Positions 35,507 through 45,433 of a stretch of 64,000 nucleotides of DNA are shown piece by piece. This DNA is from Segatella copri (GTDB lineage: Bacteria; Bacteroidota; Bacteroidia; Bacteroidales; Bacteroidaceae). Below the pieces are notes generated by a model. It had not been told where the DNA came from and made no database searches. It saw only the letters and a list, made by a program, of their open reading frames with translations. Location of the stretch: NCBI RefSeq assembly GCF_019249795.2, contig NZ_CP156891.1, forward strand, positions 1,092,001 through 1,156,000, written 5' to 3'. The translations under genes and the position numbers were made by a program. Each line of letters begins with the position of its first letter. Position 1 is the first letter of the stretch.

Positions 35507-35577
35507 TTGGGATACCCGGACTCGAACCAGGAATGACAGGACCAGAATCTGTAGTGTTACCATTACACCATATCCCA
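35507..35577 (-). tRNA. tRNA-Gln (CTG)
   Basis: A 71-base cloverleaf on the minus strand with acceptor arms TGGGATA/TATCCCA, a D-arm with TGGTGTAATGGTAACAC, anticodon loop TTCTGGT (CTG) and T-arm GGTTCGAGTC. No CCA is encoded. It is one of two identical tandem copies. Confidence 0.93.
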
Positions 35578-35602
35578 AACTTAAAATAGAACTTTTTGAT
35601 TG

Positions 35603-35673
35603 TTGGGATACCCGGACTCGAACCAGGAATGACAGGACCAGAATCTGTAGTGTTACCATTACACCATATCCCA
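35603..35673 (-). tRNA. tRNA-Gln (CTG), second identical copy
   Basis: Identical over all 71 bases to the copy at 35507-35577 and separated from it by 25 AT-rich bases. The two form one transcription unit on the minus strand. Confidence 0.93.
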
Positions 35674-35834
35674 ATATCAGCAAACAAGATGTTCTTTTCT
35701 TAATTGCGAGTGCAAAGGTACTAGTTTTTTTTGAACCAACAAAATTTTTCGGCACTTTTTTCTAAAAAAAGCGCAATTTCTTTAATTTTCCACATTTTTT
35801 TTGCCTTTTAAGTCGATTTTCCATTATAATAATG

Positions 35835-35842
35835 TATCTTTG
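35835..35842 (+). promoter_or_regulatory. Promoter box of rsfS-ftsH-cdsA
   Basis: TATCTTTG, 43 bases before the rsfS start codon. Confidence 0.65.
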
Positions 35843-35885
35843 CAGAAAAATAGAGAATATAAATTAAGTAAGAAAGAAAAGATAA

Positions 35886-36245
35886 ATGAACACAGTTAAA
35901 CAACTCGTAGAGACTATTAAAGAAGGTATACAAGAAAAGAAAGGTCAAGACATTGTTATCGCCGACCTGACAGAAATCGATGGAAGCATTGCCAAGTACT
36001 TCATCATCTGCCAGGGAGGAAGCCCTACTCAGGTTGAAGCTATCGCAGGTTCTGTAGGAGACATCGTGCGCAAGAACCTGAAAGAAAAACCTGTAAATGT
36101 AGCTGGTCTCGGCAACGACCAGTGGGTGGCAATGGACTTTGTTGACGTATTAGTACACATCTTCCTTCCGGAAGTACGTGCTTATTACGACCTCGAACAT
36201 TTATGGGAGGATGCAAAGCTTACCCATATACCTAATCTAGACTAG
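35886..36245 (+). CDS. rsfS: Ribosomal silencing factor RsfS (Iojap family)
   Basis: Encodes 119 residues, the usual length. Family blocks are DIVIADLTEIDGSIAKYFIICQGGSP near 24-50, then the core GLGNDQWVAMDFVDVLVHIFLPEVRAYYDLEHLW. The protein binds L14 of the large subunit and blocks subunit joining when nutrients are scarce. It is the first gene of a conserved Bacteroidetes cluster with ftsH and cdsA. Confidence 0.96.
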   Translation: MNTVKQLVETIKEGIQEKKGQDIVIADLTEIDGSIAKYFIICQGGSPTQVEAIAGSVGDIVRKNLKEKPVNVAGLGNDQWVAMDFVDVLVHIFLPEVRAYYDLEHLWEDAKLTHIPNLD

Positions 36246-36315
36246 TCAGTCTCTCTCATCCTACATGATGAATCAGACATTGTTTTTCGACTAAAAGTTA
36301 TACATATAAAATAAA

Positions 36316-38406
36316 ATGGAACAAAGCAATAATATGAAGCCTCGTGGCAATGGCGGACCAAAGATGCCACGATTTAATATGACCTGGCTTTTCACCATCT
36401 GCCTCATCACCATGATCATCCTCTTCTTTACAGGAGGAGGCGATGCGATTGGAGGCAGCGCTGCCAAGGAAGCCACATACACCCAGTTCAAACAGTATGT
36501 AGACAAGGGTTATGTGCTCAGTGTTGTGGCCAATAAAACAGAAAGCACCCTCAAAATATACATCAACCCGAAATATACGCGCGATGTATACAATATGCCG
36601 GCAAAGTCTGTAGGTCCTAACCCATACGTAAAAGTACAGTTCGGCTCGGTTGACGAAGTGGAACGCTATGCCAACCAGATGTTGAAGGAAAAGAAGATAC
36701 GCTCCTTCAGCTACGACAACCAGAAGGATAACGACTTCTTAAGCACGCTCTTCAATCTGGCACCTCTGCTCTTCTTCGTATTCTTCATCCTTTGGATGTC
36801 TGGAAGATTCAGCGGCGGTATGGGCAGCGGCGGTATGGGCGGCGGCATCTTCAGCGTGGGCAAAAGCAAAGCTAAGATGTACGAAAAGGGAAATGCCATC
36901 GGCATCACCTTTAAGGATGTGGCCGGACAGGAAGGTGCCAAGCAGGAAGTGAAGGAAATTGTAGACTTCCTGAAAAACCCACAAAAATATACCGACTTGG
37001 GTGGTAAGATTCCAAAGGGAGCCCTTCTCGTAGGCCCTCCGGGAACTGGTAAGACCCTCTTGGCTAAGGCTGTTGCCGGCGAGGCTGGCGTACCTTTCTT
37101 CTCTATGAGCGGTTCCGACTTCGTTGAAATGTTCGTAGGTGTAGGTGCCTCACGTGTACGCGACCTGTTCCGCCAGGCTAAAGAGAAATCACCTTGTATC
37201 ATCTTTATCGATGAGATTGATGCTGTAGGCCGTGCCCGCAGCAAGAACCCAGCCATGGGTGGTAATGATGAGCGCGAGAACACCTTGAACGCTCTCCTTA
37301 CAGAGATGGATGGTTTCGGTACCAACAGTGGTGTCATCATCCTTGCAGCTACCAACCGTGTAGACATGCTCGACAGCGCCTTGCTCCGTGCCGGACGTTT
37401 CGACCGTGAAATTCACGTAGATCTCCCTGGTTTGAACGAACGTAAGGCTATCTTCCTGGTTCATCTCAAACCTATCAAGATAGACGAAACAGTAGATGTT
37501 GATCTACTGGCCCGTCAGACTCCTGGTTTCTCGGGTGCAGATATTGCCAACGTTTGTAACGAGGCAGCCCTCATTGCTGCACGCCACGACAAGAAGGCTG
37601 TGTGCAAACAGGATTTCCTCGATGCAGTAGACCGTATTGTAGGCGGTCTGGAGAAGAAGACTAAGGTGATGACTGCCGACGAGAAGCGTAGCATCGCTCT
37701 CCACGAAGCAGGCCACGCAACCATCTCATGGTTCTGCCAGTATGCCAACCCTCTCATCAAGGTTACCATCGTGCCTCGTGGTCAGGCTCTCGGTGCTGCA
37801 TGGTATCTGCCAGAAGAGCGCCAGATAACCACCAAGGAACAGATGCTCGACGAGATGTGTTCATTAATGGGTGGACGTGCCGCAGAAGAACTCTTCACCG
37901 GTCATATTTCGTCAGGAGCCATGAACGACCTGGAGCGCGCCACAAAGAGTGCTTATGCTATGGTAGCTTATCTCGGTATGAGCAAGACGTTGCCAAACAT
38001 CTGCTTTTACAACCGGAACGAATATGCATTCCAGCGTCCGTACTCTGAGTCTACAGCCCGCGAGATAGACCAGGAAGTTCTGAAGATTGTCAACGAGCAG
38101 TATACTCGTGCCAAGAACATTCTGATGGAGCACAAGGAAGGCCACAATGCCTTAGCAGAACTTCTGATCAAGAAAGAGGTGATTATGGCAGAAGACGTAG
38201 AACATATCTTTGGCAAACGCCCTTGGTTGAGCCGTTCGCAGGAAATCATGGAAGACGAACAGCCTAAGATAGACGATGACGCCGTAAAGGAACTTCCTGA
38301 AGTTCAGGCTGCCATCAAGGAGCATGAAGAGAACCAGAAGAAGAATGCAGATTCTGATGAGACTTCCAAGAAGGATGAAGGTTCGGAAGAAAACAAGAAC
38401 GAATAA
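36316..38406 (+). CDS. ftsH: ATP-dependent zinc metalloprotease FtsH
   Basis: Encodes 696 residues. Two membrane segments flank a periplasmic part (about 22-42 and 150-167), with a glycine-rich [13 protein letters not shown] stretch after the second. The AAA domain has Walker A GPPGTGKT near 239 and Walker [12 protein letters not shown], the second region of homology, and the zinc site HEAGH near 461. A charged C-terminal tail ([19 protein letters not shown]) ends it. It degrades membrane and short-lived regulatory proteins. The gene lies 70 bases after rsfS and 11 bases before cdsA. Confidence 0.97.
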   Translation: MEQSNNMKPRGNGGPKMPRFNMTWLFTICLITMIILFFTGGGDAIGGSAAKEATYTQFKQYVDKGYVLSVVANKTESTLKIYINPKYTRDVYNMPAKSVGPNPYVKVQFGSVDEVERYANQMLKEKKIRSFSYDNQKDNDFLSTLFNLAPLLFFVFFILWMSGRFSGGMGSGGMGGGIFSVGKSKAKMYEKGNAIGITFKDVAGQEGAKQEVKEIVDFLKNPQKYTDLGGKIPKGALLVGPPGTGKTLLAKAVAGEAGVPFFSMSGSDFVEMFVGVGASRVRDLFRQAKEKSPCIIFIDEIDAVGRARSKNPAMGGNDERENTLNALLTEMDGFGTNSGVIILAATNRVDMLDSALLRAGRFDREIHVDLPGLNERKAIFLVHLKPIKIDETVDVDLLARQTPGFSGADIANVCNEAALIAARHDKKAVCKQDFLDAVDRIVGGLEKKTKVMTADEKRSIALHEAGHATISWFCQYANPLIKVTIVPRGQALGAAWYLPEERQITTKEQMLDEMCSLMGGRAAEELFTGHISSGAMNDLERATKSAYAMVAYLGMSKTLPNICFYNRNEYAFQRPYSESTAREIDQEVLKIVNEQYTRAKNILMEHKEGHNALAELLIKKEVIMAEDVEHIFGKRPWLSRSQEIMEDEQPKIDDDAVKELPEVQAAIKEHEENQKKNADSDETSKKDEGSEENKNE

Positions 38407-38417
38407 AACAAACCGAT

Positions 38418-39284
38418 ATGACTGACAAACAGAAGAATCTAGTGATAAGATCCATCACAGGCGTATTTTTCGTGATGTGCATGGTATCTTGCTTTCTCAA
38501 TCCCAGGGCAATGGTTATCCTGTTCGCCCTCATTACCGGATTGAGCATCTGGGAGTATTGCGGACTGGTAAACCAGAAGGAGAATGTTACGGTAAACCGT
38601 TTCATCAGCACCGTGGCGGGTGTTTACTTCTTCCTTGCCGTGGCTGGTTTCCGCATGGGCATTGTGGGCAATTTTGTGGTTTTCGTACCTTATCTGCTCA
38701 CCATCCTCTATCTCTTCATCAGCGAACTGTATACAGGCAACAAGGATGCCATCAACGATTGGGCTTACACTATGCTCTCTCAGTTGTACATCGCCTTGCC
38801 TTTCTCGATGATCAATGTATTGAGTTTCGAGACATCAGCTTTCGATGGCCAGATACATTACGACATGCTGTTGCCTTTGAGCATTTTCATTTTCCTCTGG
38901 ACCAATGATACCGGTGCCTATTGCAGCGGTTCGCTTTTCGGCAAGCATAAGCTCTTTCCTCGCATCAGTCCAGCCAAGAGTTGGGAAGGCAGCATAGGCG
39001 GAGGCATATTCGTACTGATAGCAGCAGGTATCATCGGCTATATCGCCAACGATGGCGAAGCCCACCGTCTCAGCATTCTCGGTTGGGAAGGTTTAGGTCT
39101 GGTTGTGGTATTCTTCGGCACATGGGGCGATCTGGTAGAAAGCCTCTTCAAGCGTACCCTCGGAGTAAAGGATAGCGGCAACATCCTGCCAGGACATGGA
39201 GGCATGCTCGACCGCTTCGACTCTTCGCTCATGGCGATACCGGCAGCAGTAATCTACCTATACACCATCCAGTTGTTTGGATAA
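38418..39284 (+). CDS. cdsA: Phosphatidate cytidylyltransferase
   Basis: Encodes 288 residues with about seven membrane segments. The CDP-alcohol signature is at the C-terminus, with SPAKSWEGSIGG, DLVESLFKRTLGVKDSGNILPGHGGMLDRFDS. It makes CDP-diacylglycerol from phosphatidic acid and CTP for phospholipid synthesis. It is the last gene of the rsfS-ftsH-cdsA unit. Confidence 0.96.
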   Translation: MTDKQKNLVIRSITGVFFVMCMVSCFLNPRAMVILFALITGLSIWEYCGLVNQKENVTVNRFISTVAGVYFFLAVAGFRMGIVGNFVVFVPYLLTILYLFISELYTGNKDAINDWAYTMLSQLYIALPFSMINVLSFETSAFDGQIHYDMLLPLSIFIFLWTNDTGAYCSGSLFGKHKLFPRISPAKSWEGSIGGGIFVLIAAGIIGYIANDGEAHRLSILGWEGLGLVVVFFGTWGDLVESLFKRTLGVKDSGNILPGHGGMLDRFDSSLMAIPAAVIYLYTIQLFG

Positions 39285-39304
39285 TACATCTTTTATGAGA
39301 TAAA

Positions 39305-39378
39305 GGCCAAACCTTAGTTTGGCCAAGCACAAAGAAAGGCAGGGATTCCTCAAAGAACCCCTGCCTTTCTTTTTTTTC
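39305..39378 (+). terminator. Double hairpin terminator after cdsA
   Basis: The first stem is GGCCAAAC/GTTTGGCC (39305-39324). The second is AAAGAAAGGCAGGG (39331-39344) with its complement (39358-39371), then eight T. The second can also serve the convergent GH5 gene. Confidence 0.9.
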
Positions 39379-39443
39379 ATATCACCATAAAAAACACAAG
39401 TAGCTTCGTTGGCTCACGAAAGTACTTGCGATAAACTATGCTG

Positions 39444-40397
39444 TTATCTATTATATTTCTTCAGTGCCTGCTTCACCATCTTGCCCCATGGCTTGATGAG
39501 ATCATCTGTCCAGTTGCCGGTAGCCTTGGCACGTGGCAAAAGCATGGAACAGGTTTCATCCTTATCCGAAACCGACCAGTTTACCCAACTCACCTTGTTT
39601 TTCTCCATTACATCGAGCCATTTCTGATACTCATCAGGAGCCAGAGGACCATTACCCGAAGCCTCCATACCAGCACATTCTGATACAAAGACCGGCAAAC
39701 CGCTCTTCACGGCAGCCTCCAGTTTATCACGCAGATAATCTTTATGGGTGGCTGCATAGAAATGAAGGGTATACATCACATTCTCCACACCCTCGATAGG
39801 GCTCTTTGCTACGATATCAATATCCTGGTCCCAATGCGGACAGCCCATCAGGATGATATTATCCGGATCATACTTTCTGATTTCCGTGATGATGGTTTTA
39901 GCGTATACCTTCAAGTCTTCCCATTTATCCTCAACAGGTTCATTGTAGAGTTCGTAAAGCACATGAGGATATTTACCATACTTCTGCGCCATCTTTCCGA
40001 AGAAGGCCTTAGCCTCGGCTGTATGCATCTTGTGTGCATGCCAGTCGATAATCACGTAGGTATCATTCTTGATGGCGGCATCTACCACCTGGGTAATGCA
40101 TTTTAGAGCAAAGTCTGGATTTTCCAGATAGTTGTCGTCTATCTGAATTCCCATGGCTGCTCTGATGATGTTGGCATGCCAGTCTTGCACAAGCCATTTC
40201 ACCGCATTTTTGTTGTAGAACCGAGGCCAGATGTTGTGCCATCCCAGACTCACGCCTCTCAACACTACAGGGTTACCACTCTGGTCGCAAAGCTGCGCAC
40301 CTTTTACCTGCAACTGTCCCCATTGCTTTACAGGGTTTGCTGCATACACTTGTGCCATACAAAAGAGGGCACAAATGAGGGTCATTAGTTTTTTCAT
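39444..40397 (-). CDS. GH5 cellulase/endoglucanase
   Basis: Encodes 317 residues with a signal peptide (about 1-19) and a single GH5 barrel. The conserved early block is LRGVSLGWHNIWPRFYN. The acid/base Glu sits in VLYELYNEP, the histidine in YTLHFYAATH, and the nucleophile Glu in LPVFVSECAGMEASG; a late Trp is in VSWVNWSVSDKDETCSML. The pattern is that of subfamily GH5_2, enzymes that cut beta-1,4-glucan internally. There is no binding module and no neighbouring Sus genes, so it is an orphan enzyme. It lies convergent to cdsA. Confidence 0.93.
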   Translation of the reverse strand: MKKLMTLICALFCMAQVYAANPVKQWGQLQVKGAQLCDQSGNPVVLRGVSLGWHNIWPRFYNKNAVKWLVQDWHANIIRAAMGIQIDDNYLENPDFALKCITQVVDAAIKNDTYVIIDWHAHKMHTAEAKAFFGKMAQKYGKYPHVLYELYNEPVEDKWEDLKVYAKTIITEIRKYDPDNIILMGCPHWDQDIDIVAKSPIEGVENVMYTLHFYAATHKDYLRDKLEAAVKSGLPVFVSECAGMEASGNGPLAPDEYQKWLDVMEKNKVSWVNWSVSDKDETCSMLLPRAKATGNWTDDLIKPWGKMVKQALKKYNR

Positions 40398-40473
40398 TTT
40401 TTTTAGGGTTTAAAATTAAATATATATTTTTGGGTTTGTTTTTTTTAGGATAGCTAATACTCCTACATAGGTA

Positions 40474-40534
40474 GCAGATACAAATCTGCCTTAGTCAGCA
40501 GTTCTGCAGCGGATTGATATCCGCTGCAGAACTG
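40474..40534. repeat. Two palindromes between lpxB and the GH5 gene
   Basis: GCAGATACAAATCTGC (40474-40489) is followed by perfect 16-base arms CAGTTCTGCAGCGGAT (40499-40514) and complement (40519-40534) around TGAT. There is no T-run on either side, so it is not a standard terminator, although it lies at the 3' end of lpxB. Confidence 0.7.
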
Positions 40535-40551
40535 AAAGAGATTGATTTTTA

Positions 40552-42015
40552 TCAAAACATTTCACCTTTTTCCTGTTCTTCTTCAAAGCGTTCACCCTTC
40601 TGGGCTTCCTGCGCCTCATACTGTGCCTGGGCAACACGCTGCTGAGCCTCACGTGCCTTAGCCTCAGCAGCCAGTCGGGCTTTTTCTGCTCTTATTCTTG
40701 CCAGTTCAGCCTCTTTTTCTGCTCGCTTCTGCGCCGCCAAAGCTTCCTCTTCGGCACGTTTCTTAGCAGCCTCGGCTTCAGCTATCGCCTTCTGTCGCGC
40801 ACGTTCTGCAGCCTCAGCTGCAGCTTTGGCTTCAGCTTCAGCACGCTCACGAGCCATACGGAGAAGCATTTCCCTACGCTTAACCAGAAGATCAAACATG
40901 ATGCCCGCAGCCTCATCCGGCGCAACCTTATCGCCTAACTGAGTTCGAACTTCCTGATATTCTGCCAGCATCTTATCCCTGCCAGGTTCTCCCGGAAGAA
41001 TCTGATAAAGTTCGTTGGCAATACCATCAACCGTAAAGCGGTCGGCAAGCATCTCCGGCACAATCTCCTTATTGGCGATAAGATTCACCAGCGAGATAAA
41101 CTTCACTTTGATGATATGCTTGAAACCGAAACGGATGAGATGAGGTACAGGCGTTTCATAACATACCACCTGAGGCACATCGAAAAGAGCCGTCTCTAAA
41201 GTTGCAGTACCACTGGTAACAAGAGCTGCCGTAGCATGCGACAAGAGCGGATAAGTCTTGTTACGCACCAGTTTGACAGGTGTACCTTTGATAAACTTCT
41301 CATAGTAAGCATCGTCTATCGAAGGAGCACCGGCAAGCACCATCTGATAATCTTCAAAACGCTCAGCCACCTCAATCATCGCCGGCAGATTGTCTTTGAT
41401 TTCCTGCAGACGGCTTCCTGCCAGCAAAGCGATAACAGGACGATAGGTGTCAAGATTATTCTCCTGACAGAACTCCGTAAAACTCTGATGATATCCCGAC
41501 CTGAACTCCCCTACTTCCTGAGCCGTAGGATTACCCACATAGTGAATAGGATAACGGTGCTTCTTTTCGAAGAACGGCACCTCGAATGGCAAGATAGAGA
41601 AGAGTTCAACGATATCACGTTTAATGCTGCGGATCCGCCACTCCTTCCATGCCCATATCTTAGGAGAAATGTAATAATAGGCAGGGATATTGGTGTTCTT
41701 TTTCAAGAACTTAGCTATCTTGAGATTAAATCCCGGATAATCTACCAGTATCACTACATCCGGCTTCCATTTCACAATATCTTCCTTGCATCTCTTCAGG
41801 TTCGAAAAGATGGTACCCAAATGTAGCAGTACAGGCACAAAACCCATATAAGCCAACTCCTTAAAATGCTTGACGCGAGTGCCACCTTCAGCAGCCATCA
41901 AATCACCGCCGAAGAAACGGAATTCAGCAAACTCGTCTATTTTTTTCAACGAGCGCATCAATCTGCTGGCATGCAAATCTCCACTAGCCTCGCCTACTAT
42001 CAGGTAATACTTCAT
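40552..42015 (-). CDS. lpxB: Lipid-A-disaccharide synthase with coiled-coil tail
   Basis: Encodes 487 residues. The first roughly 380 form a normal LpxB (GT19), with IVGEASGDLHASRLM, FRFFGGDLMAAEGG, VILVDYPGFNLKIAKFLK, ISPKIWAWKEWR, ALLAGSRLQEI and TSGTATLETALF. It joins two UDP-derived acylglucosamine units in lipid A synthesis. The last roughly 100 residues are an uninterrupted run rich in Ala, Glu, Lys and Arg (heptad-like AEAAKKRAEEEALAAQKRAE) ending GEMF, which LpxB normally lacks. It overlaps the surE stop as ATGA, so the two are translationally coupled. Confidence 0.95.
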   Translation of the reverse strand: MKYYLIVGEASGDLHASRLMRSLKKIDEFAEFRFFGGDLMAAEGGTRVKHFKELAYMGFVPVLLHLGTIFSNLKRCKEDIVKWKPDVVILVDYPGFNLKIAKFLKKNTNIPAYYYISPKIWAWKEWRIRSIKRDIVELFSILPFEVPFFEKKHRYPIHYVGNPTAQEVGEFRSGYHQSFTEFCQENNLDTYRPVIALLAGSRLQEIKDNLPAMIEVAERFEDYQMVLAGAPSIDDAYYEKFIKGTPVKLVRNKTYPLLSHATAALVTSGTATLETALFDVPQVVCYETPVPHLIRFGFKHIIKVKFISLVNLIANKEIVPEMLADRFTVDGIANELYQILPGEPGRDKMLAEYQEVRTQLGDKVAPDEAAGIMFDLLVKRREMLLRMARERAEAEAKAAAEAAERARQKAIAEAEAAKKRAEEEALAAQKRAEKEAELARIRAEKARLAAEAKAREAQQRVAQAQYEAQEAQKGERFEEEQEKGEMF

Positions 42016-42776
42016 AATTCAAAATTCTTTAACCAATCATAATCCGTTACATCAATCTTAGTTGGGGTAATAGCGATGTAACCATGATTCACAGCCCACT
42101 GGTCGGTATCCGTTGTCTCAGGTTCGTCATTACGGTATTCACCCACCATCCAATAATAATCATATCCATGCGGATGAGTGCGATGATCCACCTCATTGAT
42201 CCAGGAGCCATGAGTCATCCGACAACCCTTGAAACCCTTGAACGGAGGCAAAGCCGGGAAGTTGACATTCAGACAGGTATATTCTGGCAATCCCTTCTCC
42301 AGCACCATCTTAACAACCTTCAGTACCCCATCGTGCAAAGGAGTGAGATCAGCATTTTCATCATAATTGCAACTGCTGAAGGCTATGCTTGGAATATGCT
42401 GCATACAGCCCTCCTTAGCTACACCCATAGTTCCCGAATAATGATTATTCACGCTCGAATTGTCACCATGATTGATACCGCCGATAATCAGATCAGGCTT
42501 GCGATCAGCAAGAAACTGATCCAACGCTAGTTTCACACAGTCAACCGGTGTGCCGCTACATGACCAAACCTCAACATCATTCCCCATATTGTGGCGACGC
42601 TTCAGGCGCAAGGGAGTAGTAGCCGAGAAGGCACAGGCGAATCCCGAACGGGCACTTTCCGGTGCAACAACCAGCAGGTCGCACCAGTCTTTCAGAAAGC
42701 TCACCAGGGTCTTGATTCCATTGGCATGATAGCCATCATCATTCGAAATTAATACTAACGGTTTCTTATTTTCCAT
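42012..42776 (-). CDS. surE: 5'/3'-nucleotidase SurE
   Basis: I start at the ATG at 42776 (MENKKPLVLISNDDG). The longer upstream frame has no SurE homology and would run through the promoter. That gives 254 residues. The metal motif Asn12-Asp13-Asp14 and the blocks VVAPESARSGF, SGTPVDCVKLAL, GINHGDNSSVNNHYSGTMGVA are diagnostic. The enzyme removes phosphate from nucleoside monophosphates. A minus-strand -7 box TACTTTTG (42799-42806) precedes it. Confidence 0.95.
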   Translation of the reverse strand: MENKKPLVLISNDDGYHANGIKTLVSFLKDWCDLLVVAPESARSGFACAFSATTPLRLKRRHNMGNDVEVWSCSGTPVDCVKLALDQFLADRKPDLIIGGINHGDNSSVNNHYSGTMGVAKEGCMQHIPSIAFSSCNYDENADLTPLHDGVLKVVKMVLEKGLPEYTCLNVNFPALPPFKGFKGCRMTHGSWINEVDHRTHPHGYDYYWMVGEYRNDEPETTDTDQWAVNHGYIAITPTKIDVTDYDWLKNFEL

Positions 42777-42798
42777 AAAAATATCTTTCTTTTTGGTG

Positions 42799-42857
42799 CA
42801 AAAGTACGAAAAAACCTTTAAAGATAGCGACTTTCTCACAATATTTTTGTATCTTTG
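42799..42857. promoter_or_regulatory. Divergent promoters of surE-lpxB and parA
   Basis: The minus-strand box TACTTTTG (42799-42806) serves surE. The plus-strand box TATCTTTG (42850-42857) serves parA. Confidence 0.7.
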
Positions 42858-42876
42858 CCGAAAATTTACTAAGAAA

Positions 42877-43641
42877 ATGGGAAAAATCATCGCATTAGCT
42901 AACCAAAAAGGCGGTGTAGGAAAGACTACTACCACCATTAACTTGGCAGCATCGCTTGCCACGCTAGAGAAAACGGTACTCGTAGTGGACGCCGACCCAC
43001 AGGCAAACGCTTCCAGTGGATTGGGCGTGGACATCAGCGAGGTAGACTGCTCGCTCTACGAATGCATCATCGACCATGCAGACGTGCGCGATGCCATCTA
43101 CACCACTGACATTGATGGACTCGACATCATACCTAGTCATATCGACCTGGTAGGTGCCGAGATAGAGATGCTGAATCTCAAAAATCGCGAAAAGGTGATT
43201 AAGACATTACTGCAGCCTATCCGTGACGAATACGACTATATCCTGATAGATTGTTCGCCTTCGCTCGGCCTCATCACCGTCAATTCGTTGACGGCAGCCG
43301 ACAGTGTCATCATCCCAGTTCAATGTGAATATTTCGCTCTTGAAGGTATCAGCAAATTGCTCAACACCATCAAGATAATCAAGAGCAAGCTGAATCCGAA
43401 ACTTGAGATAGAAGGTTTCCTGCTCACCATGTATGATAGTCGTCTACGCCTTGCCAACCAGATATACGACGAGGTGAAACGCCACTTCCAGGAATTGGTG
43501 TTCAAGACCGTAATCCAGCGCAACGTGAAGCTGAGCGAGAGTCCGAGCCATGGTCTCCCAGTTATCCTTTACGATGCAGAAAGCAATGGAGCCAAGAACC
43601 ATCTGGCCTTGGCAAAGGAGATTATCAACAAGAATAGTTAA
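42877..43641 (+). CDS. parA: Chromosome-partitioning ATPase ParA (Soj)
   Basis: I start at the ATG at 42877, behind the -7 box; the longer frame from 42793 would begin before the promoter. It encodes 254 residues. The deviant Walker A is NQKGGVGKTTTTINLA (residues 9-24), Walker A' is VVDADPQANASSGLG, and Walker B is YILIDCSPSLGLIT. It forms ATP-dependent dimers on DNA that pull ParB-bound origins apart. It pairs with the parB gene 57 bases downstream. Confidence 0.96.
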   Translation: MGKIIALANQKGGVGKTTTTINLAASLATLEKTVLVVDADPQANASSGLGVDISEVDCSLYECIIDHADVRDAIYTTDIDGLDIIPSHIDLVGAEIEMLNLKNREKVIKTLLQPIRDEYDYILIDCSPSLGLITVNSLTAADSVIIPVQCEYFALEGISKLLNTIKIIKSKLNPKLEIEGFLLTMYDSRLRLANQIYDEVKRHFQELVFKTVIQRNVKLSESPSHGLPVILYDAESNGAKNHLALAKEIINKNS

Positions 43642-43698
43642 GATTTGGAAATTGAACTCTTTTAGAAAGTTCAATGTTCAAAATTAAAAGTAAAAAAA

Positions 43699-44610
43699 AT
43701 GGCAGTACACAAGAAATACAACAACGGTACAAAGAGCAACGCTTTAGGACGCGGACTCGATGCCCTCATCTCTACCGAGGGAGTGCGCACCCAGGGCAGC
43801 AGTACCATCAATGAAATTCCTCTCGACCAGATTGAGGCGAATCCCAATCAGCCACGCCGGGAGTTTGACGACGAAGCCCTACATGAGCTCGCCGAAAGCA
43901 TCAAGGCCATAGGCATCATCCAGCCTATCACCTTAAGACAGGTTTCAGAAAACAGATTTCAGATTATCGCCGGTGAACGCCGCTGGCGCGCTTCACAACT
44001 TGCGGGGCTGACAGCTATCCCTGCATACATCCGCACCATCAGCGATGAGAACGTAATGGAAATGGCGCTCGTAGAGAATATCCAGCGCCAAGACCTCAAC
44101 GCCATAGAAATAGCACTCGCCTACGAACACCTTCTGGAAAACGAGGGTATGACACAGGAGAAAATTTCAGAACGTGTGGGCAAGAGCCGTGCAGCTATCG
44201 CCAACTATCTGCGACTGCTCAAACTTCCTGCCCAGGTGCAGATGGCACTACAGAAGAAAGAAATCGACATGGGTCATTGCCGTGCCCTACTGGCCCTCGA
44301 CTCACCTTCGCTGCAAATCAAGTTGTTCAAGGAGATACAAAAGAACGGCTACTCAGTAAGAAAGGTTGAAGAGATGGTACAGCGACTCAAGAGCGGAGAA
44401 GACATCGAGAGCGGTAAGAAAACCATCACGGCTAAGGCTCAGATGTCTGAGGAATTTACACAACTCAAAAACCGCCTGTCACAGTTTCTCAATACAAAAG
44501 TGCAGTTCACCTGCTCTGCTAAGGGCAAGGGAAAAATCAGCATTCCATTCGCCAACGAAGAGGAGCTGGAGCACATCATGAATGTTTTCGATCAGTTAAA
44601 GCAAGAATAA
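43699..44610 (+). CDS. parB: Chromosome-partitioning protein ParB (Spo0J)
   Basis: Encodes 303 residues. An N-terminal GRGLDALIS segment that meets ParA is followed by the ParB/Srx CTPase domain (IPLDQIEANPNQPRREFDDEALHELAESI ... IIAGERRWRAS), and then the DNA-binding helix-turn-helix (TQEKISERVGKSRAAIANYLRLLKLP). A C-terminal dimerisation part ends it. I looked for parS-like sites in the window and saw none. Confidence 0.96.
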   Translation: MAVHKKYNNGTKSNALGRGLDALISTEGVRTQGSSTINEIPLDQIEANPNQPRREFDDEALHELAESIKAIGIIQPITLRQVSENRFQIIAGERRWRASQLAGLTAIPAYIRTISDENVMEMALVENIQRQDLNAIEIALAYEHLLENEGMTQEKISERVGKSRAAIANYLRLLKLPAQVQMALQKKEIDMGHCRALLALDSPSLQIKLFKEIQKNGYSVRKVEEMVQRLKSGEDIESGKKTITAKAQMSEEFTQLKNRLSQFLNTKVQFTCSAKGKGKISIPFANEEELEHIMNVFDQLKQE

Positions 44611-44612
44611 AA

Positions 44613-45353
44613 GTGAAACTCAGTATATCACAAATCTGTTTGGCAACCCTGCTGCTTCTGGCACCGATGGGCGCACAGGCACAGAAGTCGAAACAAAAAA
44701 AACAAGTGACCGATGTGCCAACCATTGCATCAGCCGACTCGGCAAAAATAGCCATAGACTCGATGCTTACCGCACAAGACAGCAGCAAACTGGCAAGCCT
44801 CACCCAATCAGCAAAGCCTGTACGCAAAAAGCGCAACTGGGCAACCTGGCGACCTGATACCAAGCGTGCCATGTGGTTGGCACTTGTATTACCTGGTGCC
44901 GGACAGATATACAATCGCAAATATTGGAAACTGCCTTTCATCTATGGCGGTTTCGTAGGCTGTACATACGCCATCACCTGGAACAACCAGATGTATCACG
45001 ACTATTCGCAAGCCTACATGGATATTATGGACGATGACCCCAACACCCAGAGCTACAATCAGTTTCTGCACTTGGGTGCCCAGATCAACGAATCGAACAT
45101 AGAACGCTATAAGGAAATCTTCCGCAAGCGAAAAGATAAATATCGCCGTTGGAGAGACTTGGGAACCTTCGTCATGATAGGCATCTATGCCTTCTCAGTG
45201 ATTGATGCCTACGTAGATGCATCGCTCTCGGAATTTGACATCTCCGATGATCTCTCGCTCAGAATAGAGCCTACCATGCTGAATAACGGCAACAAGACTG
45301 CCAATCCGCTGCGGTCTGGAAGCCTCGGCGTAAGTTGCTCACTCACATTTTAA
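44613..45353 (+). CDS. DUF5683 domain protein
   Basis: Encodes 246 residues with a GTG start two bases after the parB stop, so translation is probably coupled. A signal peptide covers about residues 1-24. The DUF5683 core is at about 82-110, with AMWLALVLPGAGQIYNRKYWKLPFIYGGFVG, a membrane-type helix, followed by LGTFVMIGIYAFSVIDAYVDASL and a short C-terminal part. It stands in the same order in many Bacteroidetes genomes, between parB and a lytic transglycosylase. Its function is unknown. Confidence 0.9.
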   Translation: MKLSISQICLATLLLLAPMGAQAQKSKQKKQVTDVPTIASADSAKIAIDSMLTAQDSSKLASLTQSAKPVRKKRNWATWRPDTKRAMWLALVLPGAGQIYNRKYWKLPFIYGGFVGCTYAITWNNQMYHDYSQAYMDIMDDDPNTQSYNQFLHLGAQINESNIERYKEIFRKRKDKYRRWRDLGTFVMIGIYAFSVIDAYVDASLSEFDISDDLSLRIEPTMLNNGNKTANPLRSGSLGVSCSLTF

Positions 45354-45433
45354 TGCGTGAGGAGTTAGAATACACCTATATATATTATAACGCAAAATAG
45401 AAATTAGAAACATAGACGAGATAAAACATCAAT

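Noticed and set aside
42877..44610. Plasmid or element-borne partition genes
   Set aside because: parA-parB are followed by DUF5683, transglycosylase and rsh, the usual chromosomal order in Bacteroidetes.
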